Assembly (NCBI RefSeq): GCF_030534335.1
Contig: NZ_CP130565.1
Span: 7,501-71,500 of the forward strand
Length of the DNA stretch: 64,000 bases
From: Marivirga harenae
GTDB lineage: Bacteria; Bacteroidota; Bacteroidia; Cytophagales; Cyclobacteriaceae
Direction: 5' to 3'
Both the position numbers and the translations under genes were made by a program. The first letter of the stretch is position 1. Each line of letters starts with the position of its first letter. This document shows, piece by piece, positions 19,701 to 27,753 of this stretch. A model generated the notes under the pieces. That model was not told the origin of the DNA, did no database searches, and saw only the letters and a list, made by a program, of their open reading frames with translations.

Positions 19701-20430
19701 ATAAAACAGAAATTCCTGCGATAAAGGTAGAAATTTTAAGAACTGTATTCTTCCGGGAGGAACAATAACTCCATAAGGAGAATATGGACAGAGATATAAA
19801 AAGAAACTCTAAAAAGAGGATAAGATAATGTAACTCCTGATGATAAAATTCAAATTCATTTGTCAAGGAGATAAAGAAAATGGGATCTCCGTTTAAATCA
19901 CTAATTTCATACGCATCCTCATTTTTATTTTGATAAAGATTAATACCGGATGGGGGTAATATTTTACTATTATATCCTGATTGGACATATTCATTATTCA
20001 CATCATAATATTCAAATAAAGGAATAACTGAAATTATATGAACATCTCCACTTTTAGACTTTAATGAATATTCCAAATACTGACCAGATTGCTTATTTAC
20101 AAAATGCCAACCTTCTTTTCGATACTTCTTTGATTCAGGGGCATAATGTTCATCGGACCAATATACCAGTGATATATTCTTGAAAATATAAAACGGATAA
20201 GTCGTCTTAATTTCGTTTAAAGACTTAAAGTCTAAGGATCTATTTTGTGAGAAATATGCATTCCACTGATCTTTATCTTTCTCTACTTTGAGCAGCTCTT
20301 CTAAAACCCTTGTTTGCGTTTCAGAAATAAATCCCTCTCTATCTGATTCCTTTGAATGATAGTAACTGCGTAAGCTAAAAATCAAGAGGGCCAGTGTTAT
20401 TAAAAAAATATAAACTAAATACTTCTTCAC
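16783..20430 (-). CDS. Large multi-pass sensor histidine kinase (NtrY-like)
   Basis: 1215 residues, much longer than usual kinases. It opens with a GTG at 20430 (no upstream in-frame ATG before a stop). There is one N-terminal helix, an extracytoplasmic region of about 170 residues, then a block of several helices (about 200-470), a second sensory region, two more helices (about 720-780), a further extracytoplasmic loop, a helix near 925 and a HAMP-like segment. The HisKA box is VAHEIKNPLTP with the phosphorylated His at residue 1009; the ATPase domain has NALQ, DNGMGIP and GSGIGLA motifs. No response regulator is adjacent. The next gene starts 2 bp after this one, a giant outer-membrane-type protein, so the two probably act together or are expressed at a fixed ratio. 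Confidence 0.87.
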   Translation of the reverse strand: MKKYLVYIFLITLALLIFSLRSYYHSKESDREGFISETQTRVLEELLKVEKDKDQWNAYFSQNRSLDFKSLNEIKTTYPFYIFKNISLVYWSDEHYAPESKKYRKEGWHFVNKQSGQYLEYSLKSKSGDVHIISVIPLFEYYDVNNEYVQSGYNSKILPPSGINLYQNKNEDAYEISDLNGDPIFFISLTNEFEFYHQELHYLILFLEFLFISLSIFSLWSYCSSRKNTVLKISTFIAGISVLWVLMELFDMPFHAKDLRLFDPKFFASSDFNPSVGNLLINCVLFFIVGFFSIRKIKTYLLRKFRSSQLSGWGINFLSYLTTLGIFYFIHLIYIHSNWGIDSTASIEFSIFQILSFAVVLLFGFLVFEVFKVAHFFNTQEKLSPVYFLSVQLACFGAFQIFAIKFGYPIFWIGLTVMLFNSVIFFSKLGAVLENINFLSFIYIFLLIIAISIISAISVQFLEKQNEANQRNILADKILNGNDVLAEYMINQLEESLRNDEYIKRQFLLPLTPYKTIADKIERYYLNDYFEKYEKSIKIFDAEGNSIYPNGSLPMSSSYPIQQMNARNKRGELKLYLVGNNEENQLQRNYIYVFEVKHYDFVFAKIVLELKPKKIRPDNVFPELLVKNRNIPTFLDIPYDYALYKNDTLSYSVGDLNFPNVVEDDVSEDASLLKIQHDRNLKFNVIINNGEKLIFSKTSNFWYRFFSNISFFFVLSFVLIFAFSAIQFIKIYWKTRSIGLSAKIQLYFSLAFLIPLLSVSVSTLGFVNATFLDDIVSKYEENTTRVANQLVPLLMNYESGLLDKANLNNDISTITKIINADINLYDLNGQLFLTSQPQVFEKNLLSYKVNPQAYASILQSGQKMITLEEQIGNLNYQSAYVGIRSYNTGELLAILGSPFFKSNKEYDLLFTDLLNNVFNIFVASFIVFIFLAYTATKILTSPLNLLKQKLSQVNLSADNKPIHWQVDDEIGLLIKEYNQMLLKLEKSRQALSKTEKESAWREMAQQVAHEIKNPLTPMKLSLQHLQMKIQKSDSPLPDASAKIDSILSQIENLSDIATSFSSFAKMPIPQNERICITDILRKVVDFFKAEHVEIYLDLPSEDIYVWADLKIMERTFNNMILNALQSGEEEQYIEINIKIDLQNEIVRISIHDNGMGIPEDNYNKVFLPNFTTKSTGSGIGLAVAKRGIEHAGGDIWFESEPNVGTTFYIELKRQN

Positions 20431-20539
20431 AATTGATTGGGATGAATTAAAGCATCAATATAGCAATAATCGTACTGGACTTTAAAGAATTGAAATGAAA
20501 TAAAGCTGCGATAAGGGACAAAGCGTCACATAGATTTAT

Positions 20540-20815
20540 TCATGAGTTGAGCTTTCTTGAGAGAAGCTCTTTAATATTAATCTTCTTGCTGTGCTTTTTA
20601 CTGTTTCTATACCATAAAATCCCGATTACCATAGCCACTAAATACGGGGCAGCAAAAAGGTATAAGATTCCAAAATTTAGTGAACTAGCTATTCCAATTT
20701 CACCATTATTAACATTGTTCTCTACTGTTGCCCTACACATTGCACACTGTGCAGAAACATTGGAAAGGCCAACAAACAGAAAAGAAAATATAAAGAAGAA
20801 AAGCTTTCTCATCAT
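20540..20815 (-). CDS. Small exported membrane protein with CxxC, oxidase-assembly neighbourhood
   Basis: 91 residues. A signal peptide ends ...SNVSAQ, followed at once by CAMCRA (CxxC at mature residues 1-4), a short polar stretch, one membrane helix (about 48-68) and a Lys-rich cytoplasmic tail. The start could be either of two consecutive ATGs (20815 or 20812). It follows the DUF420 gene by 45 bp, at the end of the oxidase assembly group. The placement suggests a role in copper or thiol handling during oxidase assembly, but this is inference; I know no described function. Confidence 0.75.
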   Translation of the reverse strand: MMRKLFFFIFSFLFVGLSNVSAQCAMCRATVENNVNNGEIGIASSLNFGILYLFAAPYLVAMVIGILWYRNSKKHSKKINIKELLSRKLNS

Positions 20816-20860
20816 AAATTATTTACTTATAAAACTGCATCAAACGGATAAGAGTTCTCA

Positions 20861-21448
20861 TTAATTAAGATAATATTGACTTACCATACCATAAACGATC
20901 ACTCCAGTTATAGAAACATACAGCCATATTGGGAAGGTCCACTTCACTATCTTCTTATGCTTTTCGATCTTATCCGTCAATGCATAGTAAAAGGCAAATA
21001 GGACAAAGGGAACAACGATTGCTGCTAGCAGAATATGAGAAAGTAATATGACAACATAAAAACCTCTCCAAAACATCAATTTTCCCGTCTTTTCCGCTTC
21101 CTCTAAAACACCATTCCCATTTACATCTCCGTATACTGTAGAATCTGCTGTAGAATGATAAATCACGTAGCTAACTAAAAACAAACTGCCCAAAGTAAAA
21201 GCGATAGACATCATACTCTTATGAGCCCTAATATTCTTTTGCTTTATGAAATACAAACCTAATAGCAATACGATGGTAGTTAAAGTATTAAAAGTGGCAT
21301 TTAAATGTGGTAACATATAAACCCAATCACCTGCTCCTTGTATTTTCTCCGGTGTAAATATTAAGATTGCAACTACCACTGGAATTGCAATTGACAATAT
21401 CCAAATTAAGCTAGTATATGATTTTTGATTAGTATTAACTGATTCCAT
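20861..21448 (-). CDS. DUF420 membrane protein, cytochrome oxidase assembly-linked
   Basis: 195 residues with about five membrane helices and His residues at their ends (LPHLNATFN, IYHSTADST, LLSHILLAAIVVPF), matching DUF420 (CtaM-like) proteins, which in other bacteria are needed for heme-copper oxidase maturation. There is an acidic EF-hand-like insert (DVNGNGVLEEAEK), usual in this family in Bacteroidota. Its ATG begins directly after the TAA of the SCO-like gene, so the two are translationally linked. Confidence 0.85.
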   Translation of the reverse strand: MESVNTNQKSYTSLIWILSIAIPVVVAILIFTPEKIQGAGDWVYMLPHLNATFNTLTTIVLLLGLYFIKQKNIRAHKSMMSIAFTLGSLFLVSYVIYHSTADSTVYGDVNGNGVLEEAEKTGKLMFWRGFYVVILLSHILLAAIVVPFVLFAFYYALTDKIEKHKKIVKWTFPIWLYVSITGVIVYGMVSQYYLN

Positions 21449-22084
21449 TTATTTCTTACTTAATAAAACTCTAATTTCTAATATCAATCTGTCCACCTCT
21501 TTTGTTTCATACCCATTGTAATAGCCTCTTATCCGGTTCTGCTCATCTAAAAGCACTAAAGTCTCGTCCGCTGCAATAATATCCTCAGAAGGATGTTCTC
21601 CATCCCATTCTTTCGTTGGAAAGGCGTACAGACAATTAATAAGGCTATTTCGTTTATTTTCGTGATAAAGATATGTCTTCGATTTTTTCGAGGGCAAAAA
21701 TCCAGTATTGCCTAACTGATCTACTTTTCCTGAATCAATGGATTGTAAACTTAAAATACTAATAGACACTTCATCGAAAGTATTCAACACCCTGTTTAAC
21801 TCATTCTTCAGGGTCTGGATTTCTGGATCTTGAGTATTTGGAAAGTGAATTACTTTAAAATCCGCATCGTAAATCTCTGATAACTTTACAATTTCCTTCT
21901 GATTCAAGTTCATGAACTCTACATTATCCCTTGTCAGATTAACATCATTACAATACCTTTTTTCTTGATCCTCAAAAAAGATGGGCAAGTTAAATTCATT
22001 TTGACCATAGGATCTCAAAAACAAATATAAAATCACAGGAAAACTAAGGGTAACTAGTAGTATAAGAATTTTTGACTTCTTCAT
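21449..22084 (-). CDS. SCO1/SenC-like protein lacking the copper-binding CxxxC
   Basis: 211 residues with one N-terminal membrane anchor. The C-terminal end (VLLDEQNRIRGYYNGYETKEVDRL) is the typical end of SCO proteins, and the gene sits where the SCO gene is found in related clusters. However, the copper-binding CxxxC is missing: only a lone Cys is seen near the N-terminal half (KRYCNDVN) and another in INCLYAF. So it is a divergent SCO homologue, possibly structural or redox-inactive. The start is ATG at 22084; a TTG two codons upstream falls inside the terminator T-tract. Confidence 0.65.
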   Translation of the reverse strand: MKKSKILILLVTLSFPVILYLFLRSYGQNEFNLPIFFEDQEKRYCNDVNLTRDNVEFMNLNQKEIVKLSEIYDADFKVIHFPNTQDPEIQTLKNELNRVLNTFDEVSISILSLQSIDSGKVDQLGNTGFLPSKKSKTYLYHENKRNSLINCLYAFPTKEWDGEHPSEDIIAADETLVLLDEQNRIRGYYNGYETKEVDRLILEIRVLLSKK

Positions 22085-22086
22085 AA

Positions 22087-22121
22087 ACAAAAAAATCAGG
22101 CTGATCTACATCAACCTGATT
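22087..22121 (-). terminator. Terminator/attenuator between oxidase subunit IV and the SCO-like gene
   Basis: On the minus strand AATCAGG (22121-22115) pairs with CCTGATT (22100-22094), followed by TTTTT and TGTTT. The T-tract ends only a few bases before the ATG of the next gene. It probably ends most transcription of the act-oxidase operon and lets part read through into the assembly genes. Confidence 0.7.
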
Positions 22122-22146
22122 CATTTAAATTTTCAAATCAATTAAT

Positions 22147-22473
22147 TTAATTTCTAATATTAAAGATCGCACTACCTTCAACCATTAGTGCTACAACTAG
22201 CCATAAAATTAAAATGGTTGGGATCATGATTGACCAAATCAAAGCTTTTTGTTCGTGCTTAAGGTGCATAAACTCAGCTACAATATAAAATGCTTTTACA
22301 ACTGTTAAACCTAAGAAAATAGATACTAGAATTATACCTCTAGGTAAAGTAAATGCGAAAATAAACTCAATTATGGTTACTATTGCTAGTATTGCTGCTA
22401 CCTTCCAGATTTTCTTGGTCTTTTCTTTATCTTCAGGAATAACCTGAACGTTATTAGTTTCTTCGTGTGACAT
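22147..22473 (-). CDS. Cytochrome c oxidase subunit IV-type protein
   Basis: 108 residues with three membrane helices and the motif KAFYIVAEFMHLKHE between helices 2 and 3, typical of the prokaryotic subunit IV (CyoD/CtaF-like) family. It is a small structural subunit of the heme-copper oxidase. It follows the second subunit III by 59 bp and is the last gene before the terminator. Confidence 0.88.
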   Translation of the reverse strand: MSHEETNNVQVIPEDKEKTKKIWKVAAILAIVTIIEFIFAFTLPRGIILVSIFLGLTVVKAFYIVAEFMHLKHEQKALIWSIMIPTILILWLVVALMVEGSAIFNIRN

Positions 22474-22532
22474 ATCTTATATGAATTCTTTTAATTAATA
22501 TCTCTAATTTCTACTTTCCTAACTTGCTCTAG

Positions 22533-23279
22533 TTAAATTAAGTAGAAAAGTGTAAATACAAATACCCAAACCAAATCAACAAAGTGCCAATAAAGCCCAG
22601 TTTTTTCAACCATTTCGTAATGTCCCCTTTTTTCATAGGTGCCTACCACTGCATTAAAGAAAATAATGAAATTTATTACTACTCCACTGAATACATGGAA
22701 ACCATGGAATCCTGTAATGAAGAAGAATAATGATGCAAATAATGGGGGACCATATTGATTTTCTGTAAGATTAGCACCAAATATGGTTTCTCCCATGGCG
22801 TTTACTGTGCCTTCTGCCGTGCCATGGATAAAGTGACTCCACTCCCAAGCCTGACATGCCAAGAAAGTTAATCCACCGATAATGGTCCAAAGCATCCATT
22901 TGATAACGCCCTTTCTATCCATTCTATGGCCAGCTTCAACAGCCAATACCATGGTAACACTACTTAAAATCAAAATGAAGGTCATGATACCAACGAATAT
23001 CAAAGGAGCATGTACCCCATGAAGAAAAGGAACAGCCTCAAATACCATCTCAGGAATTGGCCAATACTCTGTACTGAAAGTAAATTCAGATACAGTACCT
23101 TCATAAGCAGGGTGTGCATAACGGATGAGACCGTAGGTTATCAATAAAGCAGAAAATGAGAATGCATCCGAAAGAAGGAAGAACCACATCATCAGTTTTC
23201 CATAACTAGCATTCATAGGGGCTACTCCACCTCCCCATTGGTTTTTTGTAGTAGTATCAATTGTTGCAGTAGTTGCCAT
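22533..23279 (-). CDS. ctaE: Cytochrome c oxidase subunit III (longer copy)
   Basis: 248 residues. Subunit III hallmarks are seen: FFLLSDAFSFSALL, CQAWEWSHFI, FFITGFHGFHVFSGV and the C-terminal YWHFVDLVWVFVFTLFYLI. It lacks metal centres and stabilises the catalytic core. A shorter subunit III is encoded directly upstream (23 bp gap); tandem subunit III genes are usual in Bacteroidota oxidase operons. Confidence 0.92.
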   Translation of the reverse strand: MATTATIDTTTKNQWGGGVAPMNASYGKLMMWFFLLSDAFSFSALLITYGLIRYAHPAYEGTVSEFTFSTEYWPIPEMVFEAVPFLHGVHAPLIFVGIMTFILILSSVTMVLAVEAGHRMDRKGVIKWMLWTIIGGLTFLACQAWEWSHFIHGTAEGTVNAMGETIFGANLTENQYGPPLFASLFFFITGFHGFHVFSGVVINFIIFFNAVVGTYEKRGHYEMVEKTGLYWHFVDLVWVFVFTLFYLI

Positions 23280-23302
23280 AAATTTATCTGTTCAAAAAAG
23301 GA

Positions 23303-23893
23303 TTAATGATTTAACAACAAAAATATATATAAATATACCCAAAGTCCATCTAAAAAGTGCCAATATGTAGTACACATTTCCATTTTTACCATATTTTTAG
23401 AATGAACCTTATATTTAAAAGCCGAAAATAACATAATTAAAATAAAAATCAGCCCTGAAATCAAATGAAATGCATGCAAACCTGAAATTACATACAAAAA
23501 TGAGCCAGAAGGATTACCTACAAAGTAAACATCTCTGTCGACAAGGGCTCCCCATGCTTCGTACTGACCTACAAAAAAGGCAATTGACAAGCCAGCTGTT
23601 AAAATCATAAAAAGCTTCAAGTTCTTGAAATTATCTCTTTTAGCTGAAATATAGGCCAAATGCATTGTAATACTACTAGCTACCAGAATAATCGTATTGT
23701 ACAAAAAGACGGCAGGTAAGTCAAAAATTAACCAATTTCCTTCCGACTGCCGTACAATATAAGCACTAGTTAGTGCAGCAAATATCATGACTACAGTTAC
23801 TATAAACAACCATAATGCAAACTTCAGTGGATGCATAGAGAGTATTTTAATACTCGGTTGTAATTGTTGTTCTTTATTTATAGAAGTTTCCAT
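23303..23893 (-). CDS. Cytochrome c oxidase subunit III (shorter copy)
   Basis: 196 residues, five membrane helices. It carries the same subunit III signatures as its neighbour: SGLHAFHLISG and TYWHFLDGLWVYLYIFLLLNH. It starts 2 bp after the heme O synthase stop. The two subunit III proteins differ in length and in the N-terminal part, so they are old paralogues and not a recent duplication; whether both are in one complex is unknown. Confidence 0.9.
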   Translation of the reverse strand: METSINKEQQLQPSIKILSMHPLKFALWLFIVTVVMIFAALTSAYIVRQSEGNWLIFDLPAVFLYNTIILVASSITMHLAYISAKRDNFKNLKLFMILTAGLSIAFFVGQYEAWGALVDRDVYFVGNPSGSFLYVISGLHAFHLISGLIFILIMLFSAFKYKVHSKNMVKMEMCTTYWHFLDGLWVYLYIFLLLNH

Positions 23894-23895
23894 TA

Positions 23896-24798
23896 TTATA
23901 TTTTATCTAAAAGATAAGCCACTTGTACTATCGGTAGGTATAAAAACGACCCGAACATAATTTTTAATGCTGCTTCTTTACTGCATTCTTTCATTAGGTA
24001 GAATGTTTGACTAAGGAATAACACTCCGCAAATGGTTGCTACTAATGCCGAATAAATACCAGTAATTCCAAAGAGCGTTGGAAGTAAACCCAAGGGAATC
24101 AAAAATAAGGTATAGATCATAATCTGAATTGCAGTATTTAAGTCCTTTTTACCTCCAGAAGGTAATAGCTTAAAACCGGCCTTCTTATAGTCGTCATCCG
24201 CTACCCAAGCAATAGCCCAAAAATGAGGGAACTGCCAAATGAACTGGATCCCGAATATAATCCAAGCTTCGATGCCAAAACCATTAGTTGCAGCTACCCA
24301 GCCTAATAAAGGAGGTAATGCACCCGGAATGGCACCTACAAATACAGCAATCGGACCAACTCTTTTCAGAGGAGTGTATACAAAGCTGTACAAAATTAAA
24401 GACACTAATGAAAGAATGGCAGTCATCACATTCGTGTATACAAGAAGTAAGCCTATACCTGATGCTCCAGTGACGATTGCAAAAATTGTTGCTTCTTGAA
24501 TAGATATTTTCCCTGTTGGGATAGGACGATTTTTCGTTCTATCCATTTTCTTATCTAATTCTACCTCAATGATTTGATTGATTGTAACGGCAGAACCTGA
24601 AACTAAAAAACCTCCCAATGAGAGAAAAGCTAAAACAACGTAATCAATGCCTGCTCCAGAAAAGCCTAAAACGTAACCGAAAGCGGACGAAAAAGCTACC
24701 AAAAAGCTTAGCCTCGGTTTAAGAAGAACGAATAAATTCTTTGCGTAACTTATAAGTAAGTCGCTTAAAGATAAATTTTGTGAATTAGAATATTGCAT
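23896..24798 (-). CDS. ctaB: Protoheme IX farnesyltransferase (heme O synthase)
   Basis: 300 residues, eight to nine membrane helices, UbiA superfamily. The first Asp-rich motif is NQIIEVELDKKMDRTKNRP-like (ELDKKMDRTKNRPIP), and the second is visible as VADDDYKKAGFKLLP. It attaches farnesyl to heme B to give heme O, which the neighbouring CtaA oxidises to heme A for the oxidase. Its start overlaps the end of ctaA by 14 bp. Confidence 0.95.
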   Translation of the reverse strand: MQYSNSQNLSLSDLLISYAKNLFVLLKPRLSFLVAFSSAFGYVLGFSGAGIDYVVLAFLSLGGFLVSGSAVTINQIIEVELDKKMDRTKNRPIPTGKISIQEATIFAIVTGASGIGLLLVYTNVMTAILSLVSLILYSFVYTPLKRVGPIAVFVGAIPGALPPLLGWVAATNGFGIEAWIIFGIQFIWQFPHFWAIAWVADDDYKKAGFKLLPSGGKKDLNTAIQIMIYTLFLIPLGLLPTLFGITGIYSALVATICGVLFLSQTFYLMKECSKEAALKIMFGSFLYLPIVQVAYLLDKI

Positions 24799-25885
24799 AC
24801 TCCCTTTTATTTTTCTTTTTCGTGCTATACACTACTTGTAAAAATATATAAAACTGAATCCCAAAAATCATACTACCTAGAACCAAATGAATAGGCTGCG
24901 CCCAAAAAGGCACAGCAAAATATGCCATTATGGTACCGGATAAGATTTCAAGAATAATTAAACTAATTAATATTTTTACATTTCTATAAATGATATCTAA
25001 ACTGTTTTTTTGCTTAAATAATTCATACAGTAAGTAGAAATGAACAAGGGCAATAGCTATTGAGAATGATCTGTGAATGTAAAATTCTAGACCTAAACCT
25101 TCTATCCAACTACCCCTTAGAGCCTCTCCCAACCTAAGAGCTACCACATCGAGTGCTTCTCGCACCTGAGTACCAAGGACAATTTGTATAAGTATCATGA
25201 CCATAGCCACAAGTAGAATTCTTGACAAATTTTTCGATTTGGCTACTTCTACCTTCTTTATGCTGCTCTTCTTATTAACAACAAAATAAAGTCCAGTTAA
25301 AACTGCAAGAATAACCATGGCTAGCATCATATGCACTGTGATCAACCAAGATAGTAGGTTTGTCGAAACTACAACCGAACCAATCCATCCTTGAATCAAT
25401 ACTAAGACCAAAGACGCAAAAGCTAAAGCAAAAATCGTTTTAGACTGCCTAACATACTTTAAAGAGCCTGCAACACATAGCACAATCAACAGACCGACCA
25501 CTGCACCTAATAATCGATTTAGATATTCAGTCCAAGTCTTCGACACATTGAATTCTGCCTCTTCCTTAATTGATTCGTCCGCTAATATTGCCTGACCAAT
25601 CTCAGAATACCCAAAGACATCTAAGTAACTAGCGAATTTTAAGTTTTTTTGGTGTCTGTATTCAGCATAAAAATCTTGATAATCTTCTGGCAACTGCTCT
25701 GCTGAAGTTGGTGGAACCCATTGACCAAAACATTTAGGCCAATCAGGACACCCCATGCCTGATCCGGTACTTCTGACAATACCCCCAGCTAGGATCAAAA
25801 GATAAACAGCTACTACCGTAACTGTAACTAAGTTCCGATAGTAGCTGCTTATCTTAAATGAGTTATTATGCGTTTGCTTTTGCAT
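24785..25885 (-). CDS. ctaA: Heme A synthase (COX15/CtaA)
   Basis: About 366 residues, eight membrane helices. Family motifs: LVIL.GGIVRSTGSGMGCPDWP near the N-terminus, heme-ligand His in ITVHMMLAM, EFYIHRSFSIAIALVHFY and QPIHLVLG. It converts heme O to heme A. I chose the ATG at 25885; a TTG six codons upstream is possible but adds residues inside the coxA reading frame. Either way the gene overlaps the end of the subunit I gene, and its own end overlaps ctaB, a tightly coupled trio. Confidence 0.92.
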   Translation of the reverse strand: MQKQTHNNSFKISSYYRNLVTVTVVAVYLLILAGGIVRSTGSGMGCPDWPKCFGQWVPPTSAEQLPEDYQDFYAEYRHQKNLKFASYLDVFGYSEIGQAILADESIKEEAEFNVSKTWTEYLNRLLGAVVGLLIVLCVAGSLKYVRQSKTIFALAFASLVLVLIQGWIGSVVVSTNLLSWLITVHMMLAMVILAVLTGLYFVVNKKSSIKKVEVAKSKNLSRILLVAMVMILIQIVLGTQVREALDVVALRLGEALRGSWIEGLGLEFYIHRSFSIAIALVHFYLLYELFKQKNSLDIIYRNVKILISLIILEILSGTIMAYFAVPFWAQPIHLVLGSMIFGIQFYIFLQVVYSTKKKNKREYAIF

Positions 25886-27734
25886 CAGCTGCTGGATCAA
25901 CAACCTCTTTCTTCGCTAGTTCAACCTCATGGTCTAAATTAGACTCAGGAGTCTGAGACAAAGGAATATGCTGAGGAATAAAATCCTCCTTTGCACCTGG
26001 CTTACTATAATCATACGGCCATCTGTAAACTTTAGGAATTTCTCCAGGCCAATTACCATGACCAGGCTCAATAGGAGCAGTCCATTCTAAAGTATTTGAT
26101 CTCCATGGATTTTGAGGTGCCTTCTTCCCTCTGTACATTGAATAAAAGAAATTGAACAAAAATAAGAACTGAGCAGCAACGGTAACGAAGGCTGCGACAG
26201 AAACAAACATATTCAAATCAGTATAGCTACTAAAAGCGTCAAAGTTAGTCCATGAATAATATCGTCTAGGGAATCCTGCAATACCAATGTAATGCATTGG
26301 GAAGAAAATCATGTAAACCCCTATGAAAGTCATCCAGAAGTGGATATGGCCAAGCTTTTCATCCATCATTCTACCAAACATCTTAGGGAACCAGTGATAA
26401 ACACCTGCTAGCAAACCAAAGATTGATAAACTACCCATTACCAAGTGGAAATGTGCTACAACGAAATAAGTATCGTGTAACTGAATATCAATTACTGAAT
26501 TTCCTAAGAAAATTCCAGTCAACCCTCCAGATATGAAGAATGAAACTAAACCAATTGAAAATAGTGTCGCTGGTGTAAATATGATGTTACCTTTCCAGAG
26601 TGTTGTTAAGTAATTAAATACTTTAACCGCTGAAGGAATTGCAATTATCAATGTTAAGAACATGAAAACTGAACCCAAGAAAGGATTCAAACCTGACACG
26701 AACATGTGGTGTGCCCACACTACAAATGATAAAACAGTTATCCCTAACATTGACCCAATCATAGCTCTATAACCGAAGATAGGTTTTCTTGAGTTAGTAG
26801 CAATCACCTCGGAAGTAATACCCAATGCAGGCAATAATACAATATAAACTTCAGGGTGTCCTAAAAACCAGAATAAGTGTTGATACAGAATTGGACTACC
26901 CCCCATGTTTGGCAATGCCTCCCCTCCGATGTAAATATCAGATAAGTAGAAAGAAGTACCGAAACTTCTATCAAACACTAATAATAAAGCTGCTGCAAAC
27001 AAAACAGGGAATGATAACAAACCAATTACGGCAGTTAAGAAAAAAGCCCAAATCGTTAATGGTAATCTTGAGAAGGACATTCCCTCTGTTCTTAAGTTAA
27101 TTACTGTAGTGATATAATTAATACCTCCCAATAGCATGGAAACAATAAAGAATACCATAGCTACTAGCCATAAAGTCATTCCCAGCCCTGAACCTTGGAT
27201 TGCCTGTGGTAATGCACTTAATGGTGGGTATACCACCCAACCACCTGCAGCTGGACCTGTTTCTATAAAAATTGATGACATCATTACCACACTAGATGCA
27301 AAAAAGAACCAATATGACAACATATTCATAAATCCTGAGGCCATATCTCGGGCCCCAATCTGCAATGGTATTAAATAGTTACTGAATGTCCCACTTAAAC
27401 CAGCTGTTAAAACAAAGAATACCATAATGGTACCATGCATCGTTACTAAGGCAAGGTAAAATTCCGGATCTAACTGCCCAGCTTCGGATATCCATCCGCC
27501 AAGAAGTGGTCTTAACCAACCTAAATCCATATCAGGGAAGCCTAACTGAAGTCGGAAAATAACTGACATTCCAACACCGATTAACCCCCACAGAATTCCA
27601 GTAATCAGGAATTGCTTACCAATCATTTTATGATCAGTAGTAAAAATATATTTAGAAATAAAGCCTTGTTCGTGGTCATGGTGCTCATCATGATGAACTT
27701 CCTGACTTAAATTTGCTTCTGCCGTTGTTGACAT
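25866..27734 (-). CDS. ctaD: Cytochrome c oxidase subunit I (A-type heme-copper oxidase)
   Basis: 622 residues, twelve core helices. The WFLGHPEVYIVLLPALG motif gives the CuB His cross-linked to Tyr and the D-channel Glu, which places it in the A1 group. The low-spin and high-spin heme ligands lie in MHGTIMVFF and HDTYFVVAHFHLVMG. The N-terminus is His/Asp-rich (HHDEHHDHE), possibly metal-binding. It catalyses oxygen reduction with proton pumping; electrons arrive by CuA of subunit II, encoded 19 bp upstream. Confidence 0.97.
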   Translation of the reverse strand: MSTTAEANLSQEVHHDEHHDHEQGFISKYIFTTDHKMIGKQFLITGILWGLIGVGMSVIFRLQLGFPDMDLGWLRPLLGGWISEAGQLDPEFYLALVTMHGTIMVFFVLTAGLSGTFSNYLIPLQIGARDMASGFMNMLSYWFFFASSVVMMSSIFIETGPAAGGWVVYPPLSALPQAIQGSGLGMTLWLVAMVFFIVSMLLGGINYITTVINLRTEGMSFSRLPLTIWAFFLTAVIGLLSFPVLFAAALLLVFDRSFGTSFYLSDIYIGGEALPNMGGSPILYQHLFWFLGHPEVYIVLLPALGITSEVIATNSRKPIFGYRAMIGSMLGITVLSFVVWAHHMFVSGLNPFLGSVFMFLTLIIAIPSAVKVFNYLTTLWKGNIIFTPATLFSIGLVSFFISGGLTGIFLGNSVIDIQLHDTYFVVAHFHLVMGSLSIFGLLAGVYHWFPKMFGRMMDEKLGHIHFWMTFIGVYMIFFPMHYIGIAGFPRRYYSWTNFDAFSSYTDLNMFVSVAAFVTVAAQFLFLFNFFYSMYRGKKAPQNPWRSNTLEWTAPIEPGHGNWPGEIPKVYRWPYDYSKPGAKEDFIPQHIPLSQTPESNLDHEVELAKKEVVDPAADAKANA

Positions 27735-27753
27735 AACTTTATGATTTAATTTT

